Below, piece by piece: positions 46,455-55,055 of a stretch of DNA of 64,000 bases (within the stretch, counting starts at the first letter, position 1; each line of letters starts with the position of its first letter). The notes under the pieces are model-generated. The model worked only from the letters and a program-made list of their open reading frames with translations, had not been told where the DNA came from and searched no databases. This stretch comes from an uncultured Pelagibacteraceae bacterium (GTDB taxonomy: Bacteria; Pseudomonadota; Alphaproteobacteria; Pelagibacterales; Pelagibacteraceae): positions 124,001 to 188,000 of the forward strand of contig CACMYJ010000002.1 in NCBI GenBank assembly GCA_902617895.1, read 5' to 3'. The translations under genes and the position numbers were made by a program.

Positions 46455-47587
46455 CTTACTTGGATTCCGTTTGACCAAACATTTTTTACAACTGGTAAAT
46501 TTTGATAAATTTTAAACCTTATTAAATCTGCTCTCTTATTATTGTCAATGGAACCCCTGTCATTTAAATTTGTAGCTATAGATGGAGCGTGACTAGCTGC
46601 TGCAAATGCTTTTGGAAGATTATCAATTTCTAAACCCCATTTGACAACAGATATAATTAATGATGATGGAATATAATCTGAGCTTAAGATATCTAAACAA
46701 TCATTTTCTAAGAGTTCTTTTGCAGATATATTGCCAGAGTGTGAACCTCCTCTAAGTAAATTAGGAGATCCCATCATAACTTTAATATTGTAATCTTTAG
46801 AAGTTTTGGCTGCTTCTAATGTTGTTGGAAATTCAGCCAATTTTACTCCATATTTATTTGAATTATGAACATCATTTTCTGTGGTATCGTCGTGACTAGC
46901 CAAAATACAATCATATGATGATTTAAATTCTAAAATTTTATCTATGTGTTTCTTGCTATTTTTTTTTTGAAGATTTTTTAAGTGATCAAAATGAATTTCC
47001 ATTTCATTTTCTGTCATACCGTGTTTAATTGAAAGATATTCTTTGTACTTATCTATAACTCTAAATTGCCTCTGACCTGGTGTATGATCCATTATACTAA
47101 TCAGTTTTACATCGTGAGTTTCATTGTATTCGTCTAATTCATCAATCAAATTCTCCGAACAAGTTTCAGCTCTTAAATGTATTTTGTGATCAATCTTGAG
47201 AATATTATCTTTTTTAAAACTTGAAATTATATCCGAACAGTTTTTTGCATATTTTTTATATTTTCCTGTTTTTTCAATAGAACCAACTCTTAATGCATCA
47301 AAAACTGTAGTTATTCCAACAGATGCTAATTCTCTATCATGAGATAAAATTGCATTTTCTACTGGAAATGAAACTTTAGGTCTTGGTGTCATGTGTCTTT
47401 CAAGATTGTCAGTATGTAATTCAACCAATCCTGGCGAAATATAATCTTTTTCGCAGTCTATAGAACTTTTGTTATTACTTAATCCACTACTTATATCGAC
47501 AATCTTGTTATCTTTAATCCTGATATGACCATGAACGATTTCATCTTTTTTAATTATCATGGCATTGTTTAAAATATATTCATGCAT
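46451..47587 (-). CDS. phnM: RPnTP diphosphatase PhnM (C-P lyase pathway)
   Basis: PhnM is an amidohydrolase-superfamily enzyme that converts ribose-1-phosphonate triphosphate to the monophosphate form acted on by PhnJ. Signatures are 'GLVELHTDNLERHMTPRPK' (metal ligands), 'SIMDHTPGQRQFR', 'ILASHDDTTENDVHNS' and 'MGSPNLLRGGSHSGNISA'. I start at ATG 47587 (MHEYIL); the track's first codon is GTG. It is separated from phnGHIJKLN by the divergent DUF1045 gene. Confidence 0.95.
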   Translation of the reverse strand: MHEYILNNAMIIKKDEIVHGHIRIKDNKIVDISSGLSNNKSSIDCEKDYISPGLVELHTDNLERHMTPRPKVSFPVENAILSHDRELASVGITTVFDALRVGSIEKTGKYKKYAKNCSDIISSFKKDNILKIDHKIHLRAETCSENLIDELDEYNETHDVKLISIMDHTPGQRQFRVIDKYKEYLSIKHGMTENEMEIHFDHLKNLQKKNSKKHIDKILEFKSSYDCILASHDDTTENDVHNSNKYGVKLAEFPTTLEAAKTSKDYNIKVMMGSPNLLRGGSHSGNISAKELLENDCLDILSSDYIPSSLIISVVKWGLEIDNLPKAFAAASHAPSIATNLNDRGSIDNNKRADLIRFKIYQNLPVVKNVWSNGIQVS

Positions 47588-47662
47588 CACTTTTTAATAC
47601 ACATGAATTGTTACAAATATTTTAAATTAGAGAAAATTTATATAAGTATTATAAGTTGAATT

Positions 47663-48376
47663 ATGAAAAAATATTCTAGATACGCTATTTATTATGCACC
47701 TCCAAAAGAGAGTAGTCTAGAAGAATTTGGCAGATATTGGTTCGGTTGGGATCCACTTAATGCAAAGTTAATAAATAACAAACATAGAATTAATTATCTA
47801 AACAGATTTGGAATTAAAAACTTAATAAACATAGATAAAAATGTTTTAATTGCAAAGAAATATGGGTTTCACGGCACACTTATTCCTCCTTTTAAACTAA
47901 ACAAAAATTATAGTACCAATACATTATTTAAAAAAACTGAGGAAATAGCAAAAAAATTCAAAAAATTTAAATTTTATAAATTTAAATTAAAAAAAATGAA
48001 TAATTTTTATGCTTTTGTTCAAAATAAAAGAAATAATAACATTAATAAGTTATCAAATAGACTAGTTAGAGAATTATTTAAATTTAGGTCACCTCTTACA
48101 AAAAAAGAAATTGATAGAAGAAATCCCTCTAAACTAAGTAAATTACAATTAAATATTTTATATAAATGGGGATACCCCTATTTAATGTCAGAATTTAATT
48201 TCCATATGACCCTTGCATCAGAGGTCACAGGAAACAAATTGTACCTTGAGTTAAAAAAAATTGAAAGAAACAAAGAAATCATTTTAAATGAAATAAATAA
48301 TTTTGATAAAATATATATATTTGGTGAAAACCAAAAAGGAATGTTTGAGAATTTAGAAAATTTTTCACTTAGCTAA
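47663..48376 (+). CDS. DUF1045 2H-phosphoesterase, phn-associated
   Basis: This 237-residue DUF1045 protein belongs to the 2H phosphoesterase superfamily. The two HxT motifs are visible as 'KKYGFHGTLIPPF' and 'EFNFHMTLASEV', and the N-terminus 'SRYAIYYAPPKES...FGRYWFGWDP' is characteristic. DUF1045 genes often accompany phn operons in alphaproteobacteria. Because no PhnP gene is seen with the phn genes, it may hydrolyse the cyclic ribose phosphate made by PhnJ; this is inference. It is divergent from phnM and overlaps convergent phnN by 12 bases. Confidence 0.88.
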   Translation: MKKYSRYAIYYAPPKESSLEEFGRYWFGWDPLNAKLINNKHRINYLNRFGIKNLINIDKNVLIAKKYGFHGTLIPPFKLNKNYSTNTLFKKTEEIAKKFKKFKFYKFKLKKMNNFYAFVQNKRNNNINKLSNRLVRELFKFRSPLTKKEIDRRNPSKLSKLQLNILYKWGYPYLMSEFNFHMTLASEVTGNKLYLELKKIERNKEIILNEINNFDKIYIFGENQKGMFENLENFSLS

Positions 48377-48901
48377 AATTATTTTTTTCAATTTATTTGC
48401 ACCTATAGCTATTGATTTATTATTATTTATAGTAATTATATTTTTCGGTAGTAAATTAATTTTTCTTTTTATCCTTTTATTAATTGATTTTTTGTCTTCT
48501 CTAGCTCGATTTACAAGTCTCTTTTTAATAATTGTTGATGGGGCAATAATATTAATTATTTTAACGTTATTAACTTTTTTTTTTACTTTAAAAAGTACTT
48601 TTCTTGATCCATTAAAAATTACTGTTTTACCTTCCTCTATTTTTTTTATTTCCTTAAATGGAATACCGTATGAAAAACCATGAGCTTTCCAGTAAACAAA
48701 GAAATGTTTTTTTAAAATCTTATCTTCAAAATTTTTAATTGATATGCTGTAATGATCTTCATTTTTAATATCTTTTTTCCTAGTAATGTACCTTTTTACC
48801 AAAATGGAATTAGGAATTTTTTTAATTACTTTTTTTAATAAAGTATCTTTTCCTGATCCTGATGGTCCAACGACTACGATAAGCTGACCGTTATTTTGCA
48901 T
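48365..48901 (-). CDS. phnN: Ribose 1,5-bisphosphate phosphokinase PhnN
   Basis: This is a guanylate-kinase-like enzyme of 178 residues that makes PRPP from ribose 1,5-bisphosphate, the last step of C-P lyase ribose salvage. The P-loop is 'VVGPSGSGKDTLLKKVI', with 'RYITRKKDIKNEDHYSI' (the conserved RxITR region) and 'FVYWKAHGFSYGIP', which separates PhnN from guanylate kinase. It overlaps phnL by 11 bases. Confidence 0.94.
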   Translation of the reverse strand: MQNNGQLIVVVGPSGSGKDTLLKKVIKKIPNSILVKRYITRKKDIKNEDHYSISIKNFEDKILKKHFFVYWKAHGFSYGIPFKEIKKIEEGKTVIFNGSRKVLFKVKKKVNNVKIINIIAPSTIIKKRLVNRAREDKKSINKRIKRKINLLPKNIITINNNKSIAIGANKLKKIILAK

Positions 48902-49568
48902 CTGATATTTTTGTAATATCTATTTCCCTAGCATTTAAATATTTACGTGAATATTCATCATGAAAAATACCAATTATTGAAGATCCACTATCTTTTTTTT
49001 CATTAATCAAATTCAAAACAATATCTTTGTTAACACTATCTAAACTAGCAGTTGGTTCATCTAGTAATAAACATGGATAATTTCTAATCAGTCCCCTAGC
49101 AACATTAACTCTTTGTTGTTCTCCACCTGAAAAAGTTAGTGGCGATAAATTCCATAAGTTTTTATCTATATTAAGTTTTAGTAAAATTTTTTCAGCTTTT
49201 TCACGAACTTCATCTTTATCTGAATTTATTTCTAATAAGGGCTCCATAACAATTTCAATTGTAGGAACACGAGGTATCACTCTTAGAAATTGACTAACAT
49301 ATCCTATTATATTTTTTCTAAGTTCAATAATATTTCTCGGATATGTATGATCTATGTTGTGATTATTAATTTTAATTTGTCCTGATTGAAAAACATAGTT
49401 TCCATAAATCATTTTTAAAATACTAGACTTTCCAACACCTGATGGTCCTGTTAACGCTACAATTTCTCCAGGATTAATTTTCAAATTCAAATTATTAAAA
49501 ACTAATATGTTTGTTTTGCCCTGATTATGAAGTGTAAATTTTTTTGTAATTTTATTTAGTTCAATCAT
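48891..49568 (-). CDS. phnL: C-P lyase ATP-binding subunit PhnL
   Basis: This 225-residue ABC-type ATPase associates with the C-P lyase core. Walker A is 'TGPSGVGKSSILKMIYG', the signature 'LTFSGGEQQRVNVARGL', Walker B 'CLLLDEPTASLD'. The segment 'YVSQFLRVIPRVPTIEIV' is typical of PhnL. It is thought to assist the complex and not to drive transport. It lies 2 bases after phnK. Confidence 0.94.
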   Translation of the reverse strand: MIELNKITKKFTLHNQGKTNILVFNNLNLKINPGEIVALTGPSGVGKSSILKMIYGNYVFQSGQIKINNHNIDHTYPRNIIELRKNIIGYVSQFLRVIPRVPTIEIVMEPLLEINSDKDEVREKAEKILLKLNIDKNLWNLSPLTFSGGEQQRVNVARGLIRNYPCLLLDEPTASLDSVNKDIVLNLINEKKDSGSSIIGIFHDEYSRKYLNAREIDITKISDAK

Positions 49569-49570
49569 TT

Positions 49571-50338
49571 TTAAACCTGTAATACTGAACTAACTAATAA
49601 CTGAGTATAAGAATGTTGCGGATCATCTAATACCTGATCACAAAGTCCAGACTCAACAGCCTCCCCATTTTTCATAACAATAATTTTATCAGCTAACAAT
49701 CTAATCACTGCTAAATCGTGAGAAACGATTACAACTGATAAATTTAATTCTCTAACTAATTTTCTTAACAAATCTAAAATTTTTGCTTGAACAGAAACAT
49801 CAAGACCTCCTGTTGGTTCGTCCATGAAAATTATTTTAGGACTCGTAACCAAATTTTTTGCTATTTGTAATCTTTGCAACATTCCACCAGAAAATGTTCT
49901 TGGAAAATCATCTACTCTACTTTTATCGATTTCTACTTTATCTAACCATTTAAAAATAGTTTGCCTAATATTTCCATAATTTCTTTGTCCAATCGACATT
50001 AATCTTTCACTAATATTTCCACCAGCACTTACATCTAATCTTAAACCGTCTCTAGGATTTTGGTGAACAAAAGCTAATTCAGTTCTTATCAATAACCTTT
50101 TCAATGACTCAGATATTTCTAGAAAATCAATCGTTTCATTACCTGTTTCAATTAAGATTTTTCCACTATCAGGAATAAGATTGCCTGATATGGAATTTAT
50201 AAAAGTTGTTTTTCCTGAGCCAGATTCTCCTACTACACCAACGACTTCCCCAGGATATAATGTCAAATTCATATTTTTGCATCCCACTTGATTACCGTAA
50301 TATTTGTTTAAATTATGAACTGACAAAATTGGTTGCAT
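49571..50338 (-). CDS. phnK: C-P lyase ATP-binding subunit PhnK
   Basis: This 255-residue ABC ATPase docks on PhnJ in the C-P lyase complex. Walker A is 'GESGSGKTTFINSISG', the signature 'FSGGMLQRLQIAKNL', Walker B 'IIFMDEPTGGLDVSVQ', and 'LAFVHQNPRDGLRLDVSAGGNISERLM' is PhnK specific. It abuts phnJ directly and is co-transcribed with it. Confidence 0.95.
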   Translation of the reverse strand: MQPILSVHNLNKYYGNQVGCKNMNLTLYPGEVVGVVGESGSGKTTFINSISGNLIPDSGKILIETGNETIDFLEISESLKRLLIRTELAFVHQNPRDGLRLDVSAGGNISERLMSIGQRNYGNIRQTIFKWLDKVEIDKSRVDDFPRTFSGGMLQRLQIAKNLVTSPKIIFMDEPTGGLDVSVQAKILDLLRKLVRELNLSVVIVSHDLAVIRLLADKIIVMKNGEAVESGLCDQVLDDPQHSYTQLLVSSVLQV

Positions 50339-51220
50339 TTAATTATTTTCCATTCTTTGATTACAATAATTTGTATCTGAACATATAAATGATCTATTAC
50401 CGTCATCATCAGTAATTATTTCATCTAAAAAACTCTCATTTGATCCACAAATAGAACATTTATGAGGTGCCTTTGAGGGATCAAATGGATAATCCTCAAA
50501 ATCAAGACTCGTTACTTCAGTATATGGTGGTATTGCATAAATTCTTTGCTCTCTTCCTGCTCCAAATAATTGAATAGCAGGGTTATTGTTCATTTTTGGG
50601 TTATCAAATTTTGGAATAGGTGATGGGTCCATTATATATCTTTCATTTGTCTTTACTGGATAAGCATATGCTGTTTCTATATGACCATTTTTGGTAATAT
50701 CTTCATATAACTTTACATGCATAATTCCATATTCTGATAGTGCATGCATTTTTTTAGTTTCTTGATATCTTGGTTCTAAAAACGCAAGAGGTTCTGGTAT
50801 TGGAACTTGATAAACAAGTATTTGTTTTTCTTTTAACTTTTCTTCTGGAATTCTGTGTCTTGTCTGAATTATCGATGCTTGGCTTGTTTTTTCTGTGGTC
50901 TCAATATTAGCAGTTTTTTTAAAGAAATTTCTAATTGAAACTGCGTTTGTAGTATCATCTGCTCCTTGATCAATAACTTTTATCACATCGTCAGTTGTTA
51001 AACATGACGATGTTACTTGAACCCCTCCTGTTCCCCATCCATATGGCATAGGCATTTCTCTAGATGAAAATGGAACTTGATAACCTGGTATACAAAGAGC
51101 TTTAATCAAAGCTCTTCTTATCATTCTTTTTGTATTTTCGTCTAAATAAGCAAAATTATAAATTTCATCTTGAGCTGCAACAGTATTTTTTTTATTTTTA
51201 AATTTAAGTACGTTGTTCAT
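50339..51220 (-). CDS. phnJ: Carbon-phosphorus lyase PhnJ
   Basis: PhnJ is the radical-SAM-type enzyme that cleaves the C-P bond of ribose-1-methylphosphonate 5-phosphate, giving methane and a cyclic ribose phosphate. The four cysteines near the C-terminus have the exact family spacing CX2CX21CX5C ('CSICGSNES' and 'CSDTNYC'), covering the 4Fe-4S ligands and the radical-forming Cys. The N-terminal 'CIPGYQVPFSSREMPMPYGWGTGG' contains the glycine region used in radical chemistry. It overlaps phnI by 17 bases. Confidence 0.97.
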   Translation of the reverse strand: MNNVLKFKNKKNTVAAQDEIYNFAYLDENTKRMIRRALIKALCIPGYQVPFSSREMPMPYGWGTGGVQVTSSCLTTDDVIKVIDQGADDTTNAVSIRNFFKKTANIETTEKTSQASIIQTRHRIPEEKLKEKQILVYQVPIPEPLAFLEPRYQETKKMHALSEYGIMHVKLYEDITKNGHIETAYAYPVKTNERYIMDPSPIPKFDNPKMNNNPAIQLFGAGREQRIYAIPPYTEVTSLDFEDYPFDPSKAPHKCSICGSNESFLDEIITDDDGNRSFICSDTNYCNQRMENN

Positions 51221-52283
51221 TTTTTTTATACTCTTCTCTAATTTTTCTTACTAAATCCAATTCCGCCTGAAAATCTACATAATGAGGTAATTTGATATGT
51301 TCTAAAAAACCTGTGGCTTGAATATTATCACAATGAGATATAACAAATTCTTCATCTTGAGCAGCAACACCTAAGTACTCCTCACCAAATTCTTTCCATC
51401 TCATTGATCTATCAACTAAAGCCATAGAAATAGCTTTTCTCTCTAATTGACCAAAAACTAAACCATATCCACGGGTAAATTGAGCAGGTATTTTTTTACT
51501 ACCTTTAAATTGGTTTACTGACTCACACTCAGTAAACATGACATCAGCAATATTTATTTCTATACCTAATTCTGGAATTTCAAATTGAACCTCAACGTAA
51601 CCAGTTCTTAATTCACCAACAAATGCATGGTTTCTAGCATAACCTCTCTGTGTTGAGTAAGCTAAACCAAGAAGAAAACCCTCATCTCCTCTTGAAAGAG
51701 ATTGCAATCGTTCAGATCTTGTTAAAGGAAAATTAATTGGGTTTCTTGTAATATCTTTAGATGTTTTGCCACTAGGTATTTCTTTCTGAATTAATCCTTC
51801 TTTATTTAAAAAGCTTAAAACATGCGGGATTTCTTTATCATCATATTTTTCAATCTTAGCTTTTTCATACTCACCATCAGCAAGAAGTTTGAAGTCAAGT
51901 AAACGGTGTGTGTAGTCAAATGTTGGGCCTAACTTTTGTTTACCTGGGATATCTTTAAATGTTGCAGATATTCTTCTCAGGCATAACATTTTGCTAGTTT
52001 CGATAGGTTTGCTTGAACCAATTCTAGGTAAAGTAGTTCTATAGGCTCTCATTAGAAAAATTGCTTCAATCAAGTCACCTCTAGACTGTTTGATTGCAAG
52101 AGCAGACAAATCTTTGTCATATAAAGATCCTTCTGACATAACTCTATCAACACTTAAAGTTAGTTGTTCACTAATTTGTTTAATATTTAGTTCTGCTATA
52201 TTTACATCACCTCTTCTTATTTCAGATAACCAAGAATGTGCATTATTGATTGCCTTTTCTCCACCTTTTACAGATACATACAT
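51204..52283 (-). CDS. phnI: C-P lyase core subunit PhnI
   Basis: PhnI, with G and H, couples phosphonate to the ribose of ATP with loss of adenine. The 359-residue protein starts 'MYVSVKGGEKAINNAHSWL' and has 'LGLAYSTQRGYARNHAFVGELR', 'VNQFKGSKKIPAQFTRGYGLVFGQLERKAISMALVDRS' and 'FLEHIKLPHYVDFQAELDLVR', all typical of the family. It lies 1 base after phnH and overlaps phnJ. Confidence 0.96.
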   Translation of the reverse strand: MYVSVKGGEKAINNAHSWLSEIRRGDVNIAELNIKQISEQLTLSVDRVMSEGSLYDKDLSALAIKQSRGDLIEAIFLMRAYRTTLPRIGSSKPIETSKMLCLRRISATFKDIPGKQKLGPTFDYTHRLLDFKLLADGEYEKAKIEKYDDKEIPHVLSFLNKEGLIQKEIPSGKTSKDITRNPINFPLTRSERLQSLSRGDEGFLLGLAYSTQRGYARNHAFVGELRTGYVEVQFEIPELGIEINIADVMFTECESVNQFKGSKKIPAQFTRGYGLVFGQLERKAISMALVDRSMRWKEFGEEYLGVAAQDEEFVISHCDNIQATGFLEHIKLPHYVDFQAELDLVRKIREEYKKNEQRT

Positions 52284-52284
52284 T

Positions 52285-52839
52285 TTATAGTTCTCCTATT
52301 TTTAGTGATCTTGGTATTGAATAAAATTTATCATTATCAACAAAATAAAAATCAAGTCCTAATGGAAATTGCTGGTTATTTTTTTTTATAATCTCTCTAT
52401 CAGGTAAAAATATACTTTTAGAACTTTTAATACCAGGACCAGTAATTATGGCATTTGGTTTTTCAAATTTAGACTGGCAAATAATAGTGCACGATTGATC
52501 AGGATTTTGGTCGTCCCCTTTTTTAAATTCATCTAATGGTAAAAGATCATCCCAAATACCAATTGCAAAATTTGCATTTTTTTTATCTGTAATATTTGCA
52601 CCTGTATTAAATTTAATCCAATCAATAGTTTCTGGATTGTTAATATCACGACCTAAAAAAATATTCGAATAACTGTCACAAAAAGTTTTTATAATTGAAC
52701 AACTGGCTGAAAACATTTTCGAAGGCGAATTTATACTGTCTAATATTTCGATCGAACCAGGATATGAAGTTGCAAACAAAATACTTCTAAAATAATCAGC
52801 ACTTGTTTGAGAATTATTTTTTTTAGAAACAACTTCCAT
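52285..52839 (-). CDS. phnH: C-P lyase core subunit PhnH
   Basis: PhnH is a non-catalytic structural subunit of the GHIJ core complex. The 184-residue protein has 'FRSILFATSYPGSIEIL', 'GANITDKKNANFAIGIWDDL', 'ITGPGIKSSKSIFLP' and 'NNQQFPLGLDFYFVDNDKFYSIPRS', which match PhnH. It lies between phnG and phnI with 1-3 base gaps. Confidence 0.93.
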   Translation of the reverse strand: MEVVSKKNNSQTSADYFRSILFATSYPGSIEILDSINSPSKMFSASCSIIKTFCDSYSNIFLGRDINNPETIDWIKFNTGANITDKKNANFAIGIWDDLLPLDEFKKGDDQNPDQSCTIICQSKFEKPNAIITGPGIKSSKSIFLPDREIIKKNNQQFPLGLDFYFVDNDKFYSIPRSLKIGEL

Positions 52840-52842
52840 AAA

Positions 52843-53286
52843 TTATTTATCCTCACCTCTTACCAAGGTAAAAAAATCAACCTTAGTAGCTTCTGTTTTA
52901 GATAATATTTCATTTCTTTTGTTATTTTTATATTTAATTAATTTATCTATTATATTTCTTTTAATTATTTCTTTTTTTTCAGTTTGCATCAATGCATCAC
53001 ACAAAGCTGCAATTTTGGATTTATATTTATTTCTACCTTGAACATAACCATGGCCTTGGATTTTTTTATCTAAATTTAATGAACATCTCGTTATAGTTAC
53101 TTCTCCAACATTAAAATTATCACCTGTGGCGCCTACTTTTCCCTGAACCATAACACTGCCAATCTCAGGTTCTCTTAACCAATTATATTCTATTTTCATA
53201 TTTAAATTGTCCCAAAGCGAAATGAGATAATTTTCATCTGCTGTTGCTAAAGAACTTAACCATTGTTTTCTTGATTCATTTTGCAT
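52843..53286 (-). CDS. phnG: C-P lyase core subunit PhnG
   Basis: PhnG works with PhnI and PhnH in the nucleosidase-type coupling of phosphonate to ATP. Features are 'SRKQWLSSLATAD', 'LREPEIGSVMVQGKVGATGDNFNVGEVTITRCSL' and 'GHGYVQGRNKYKSKIAALCDAL'. I start at ATG 53286 (MQNESRKQW); the track start is a TTG four codons earlier. It is the first gene of phnGHIJKLN and is divergent from phnF with 66 bases between them. Confidence 0.95.
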   Translation of the reverse strand: MQNESRKQWLSSLATADENYLISLWDNLNMKIEYNWLREPEIGSVMVQGKVGATGDNFNVGEVTITRCSLNLDKKIQGHGYVQGRNKYKSKIAALCDALMQTEKKEIIKRNIIDKLIKYKNNKRNEILSKTEATKVDFFTLVRGEDK

Positions 53287-53290
53287 AATA

Positions 53291-53306
53291 CTATACAACT
53301 AGACAA
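53291..53306 (-). promoter_or_regulatory. Candidate PhnF operator (tandem half-sites)
   Basis: Read on the minus strand the sequence is TTGTCTAGTTGTATAG, two direct copies of TTGT(C/A)TAG immediately upstream of the phnG start codon. HutC/PhnF-type regulators bind palindromes with half-sites like TGGTCTA or TGGTATA. The tandem arrangement differs from the usual inverted one, so the call is tentative. Confidence 0.35.
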
Positions 53307-53352
53307 GTAACAAAATTAAAAAAAATTTCAATATATTATTTATTAAAATTTT

Positions 53353-54063
53353 ATGACAACAAAAGATTTGCTTTGGAAGGAAATATACAATTCAATCAAA
53401 AGAGAAATTGTTTTAAATAAGTACAAAATTAATAAAAAGTTAGATTCTGAGAATGACTATGCAAAACAATTCAATGTCAATAGACACACTATAAGAAGAG
53501 CTTTTAAAGAACTTAAAGATGATAATTTAATATATTCAAAAAGAGGTCTTGGAGTATTTGTTAAATCATCAAAAATTAATTACTCAATTAGTAAAAACGT
53601 ACGATTTACTGAGAATATACTTGAAGAAAACCAATCAGTAAGAATTGAAATAAAAAGTTTTGATATTGCTGAATGCAATCCTTTTGAAAAAAAAGAACTC
53701 AACTTAAAAAAAAATGACAAAGTTACACGCATAAATAGCATAGGTTTTGTCAACAATTCACCTTCTGTAATAACTTTCAGATCGATTCCTTATAAAAAAT
53801 TTCCAAAATTTATTAATTATTTTGTTAAAAAACAATCAGTAACCAAAGCTTTTAATTTATTGAATATCAAACTAATTAAAAGATCAAAAACTCTAATCAA
53901 TGCTGAAATTGCAGACAAAATAAAATCAAATTTATTAAATATAAATGAGGGGGAAGCACTATTAAAAACTACATCTGTTAATGTCGATTTTAAAAACAAT
54001 CCTATAGAGTTAAGTGAAAGTCATTTTATTGGATCTAAAATTCAATTTTTAATAAAAAATTAG
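53353..54063 (+). CDS. phnF: GntR/HutC-family regulator PhnF
   Basis: This 236-residue regulator has an N-terminal winged helix-turn-helix ('LLWKEIYNSIKREIV', 'DYAKQFNVNRHTIRRAFKELKDDNLIYSKRGLGVFV') and a C-terminal UTRA ligand-binding domain ('VTRINSIGFVNNSPSVITFRSIPYKKFP', 'PIELSESHFIGSKIQFLI'). It is placed between phnG and phnC and probably represses the divergent phn transcripts. The overlap with the Pho response is unknown. Confidence 0.92.
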   Translation: MTTKDLLWKEIYNSIKREIVLNKYKINKKLDSENDYAKQFNVNRHTIRRAFKELKDDNLIYSKRGLGVFVKSSKINYSISKNVRFTENILEENQSVRIEIKSFDIAECNPFEKKELNLKKNDKVTRINSIGFVNNSPSVITFRSIPYKKFPKFINYFVKKQSVTKAFNLLNIKLIKRSKTLINAEIADKIKSNLLNINEGEALLKTTSVNVDFKNNPIELSESHFIGSKIQFLIKN

Positions 54064-54084
54064 ATTTTCTACCTTAGGTTTAAA

Positions 54085-54106
54085 TTTCATATAACTTAAA
54101 CAAAAT
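54085..54106 (+). promoter_or_regulatory. Weak Pho-box-like element upstream of phnC
   Basis: TTTCATATAACTTAAACAAAAT has the 7-4-7-4 layout of PhoB sites and resembles the E. coli phnC box as I remember it. A possible -10 (TAATAAAAT) follows about 12 bases later. The match is degenerate and the DNA is AT-rich, so confidence is low. Confidence 0.25.
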
Positions 54107-54170
54107 TTAAAAGATTCATTAATAAAATTTTAACATTTATTAAAGATTAGAGGGTTAATGAATTCCTCAA

Positions 54171-54995
54171 ATGATTATTAAAAAAGTTAACAAATTTTTC
54201 GGTGATAATCATGCCGTTAAAAACGTTTCTTTTGAGGTTAACAAACCTCAAATGATAGGAATCATAGGTAGATCTGGGGCTGGTAAATCAACATTACTAA
54301 GAATTATAAATCGACTTACCGACGCAACAGATGGGTCGATTGAAATTGAAGGTCAAAATATTCTAGATTTAAAAAGTAAGGAAAAGAGATCATGGCAAAG
54401 AAACTGTGCAATGATTTTTCAACAATTTAATTTAGTCCCACGATTAGATGTTCTAACAAATGTAATATTAGGCAGATTAAATTATCAGGGCTCATTTAGA
54501 GCATCCTTAAAAATGTTTTCTCGAGATGAAAGAGCTGATGCTCTGATTTTACTCAATAACTTAGGTATGGCTAACACTGCCCTTCAAAGAGCTGAAACGT
54601 TATCTGGAGGTCAACAGCAACGTGTAGCTATATGCAGAGCTTTGATGCAAAATCCTAAAATGATTTTAGCAGACGAACCTATAGCATCTTTAGACCCAAT
54701 GAATGCAAGAATGGTAATGGAGTCATTAAGAAAAATTCATGATGAAAAAAATTTAACGGTCATTTCAAATCTTCATACCCTAGATACAGCAAAAACCTAT
54801 TGTGACCGTATTATTGGAATGAAAGATGGCGCAATTGTCTTTGATGATGTACCAGAAAAATTATCAGACAAACTTGCAAGAGAAATTTATGGTGCAGAAG
54901 CTGATGAAGCTTTTGAACCACAAGTAACATCCACTGAGCTTAAAACAAAAAAAAAGATAAATGGAGATGTTGAGAAAGAATTTGCAACTGCATGA
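54171..54995 (+). CDS. phnC: Phosphonate ABC transporter ATP-binding protein PhnC
   Basis: This is the 274-residue ATPase of the phosphonate importer. Walker A is '[18 protein letters not shown]', the Q-loop lies in '[24 protein letters not shown]', the signature is '[15 protein letters not shown]', Walker B '[13 protein letters not shown]'. The C-terminus extends beyond the core in an acidic, Lys-rich tail. A Shine-Dalgarno-like AGAGG lies 16 bases upstream, next to a 7-codon ORF that overlaps the phnC start in another frame. Confidence 0.95.
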   Translation: MIIKKVNKFFGDNHAVKNVSFEVNKPQMIGIIGRSGAGKSTLLRIINRLTDATDGSIEIEGQNILDLKSKEKRSWQRNCAMIFQQFNLVPRLDVLTNVILGRLNYQGSFRASLKMFSRDERADALILLNNLGMANTALQRAETLSGGQQQRVAICRALMQNPKMILADEPIASLDPMNARMVMESLRKIHDEKNLTVISNLHTLDTAKTYCDRIIGMKDGAIVFDDVPEKLSDKLAREIYGAEADEAFEPQVTSTELKTKKKINGDVEKEFATA

Positions 54996-55055
54996 GATCA
55001 ATAACTCATCGTTACAAATAAGTCGTTAGACTAAAATTATAAAAAGGAGATAATT

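Noticed and set aside
47610-47619. GTTACAAATA here also occurs at 55011-55020, suggesting a shared operator for phnM/DUF1045 and phnD
   Set aside because: A 10-mer this AT-rich is expected to recur about once by chance in 64 kb on both strands, and the flanks do not match.
55009-55028. TCGTTA direct repeat upstream of phnD as a Pho box
   Set aside because: The repeat period is 14 bp and not the 11 bp expected for PhoB sites.
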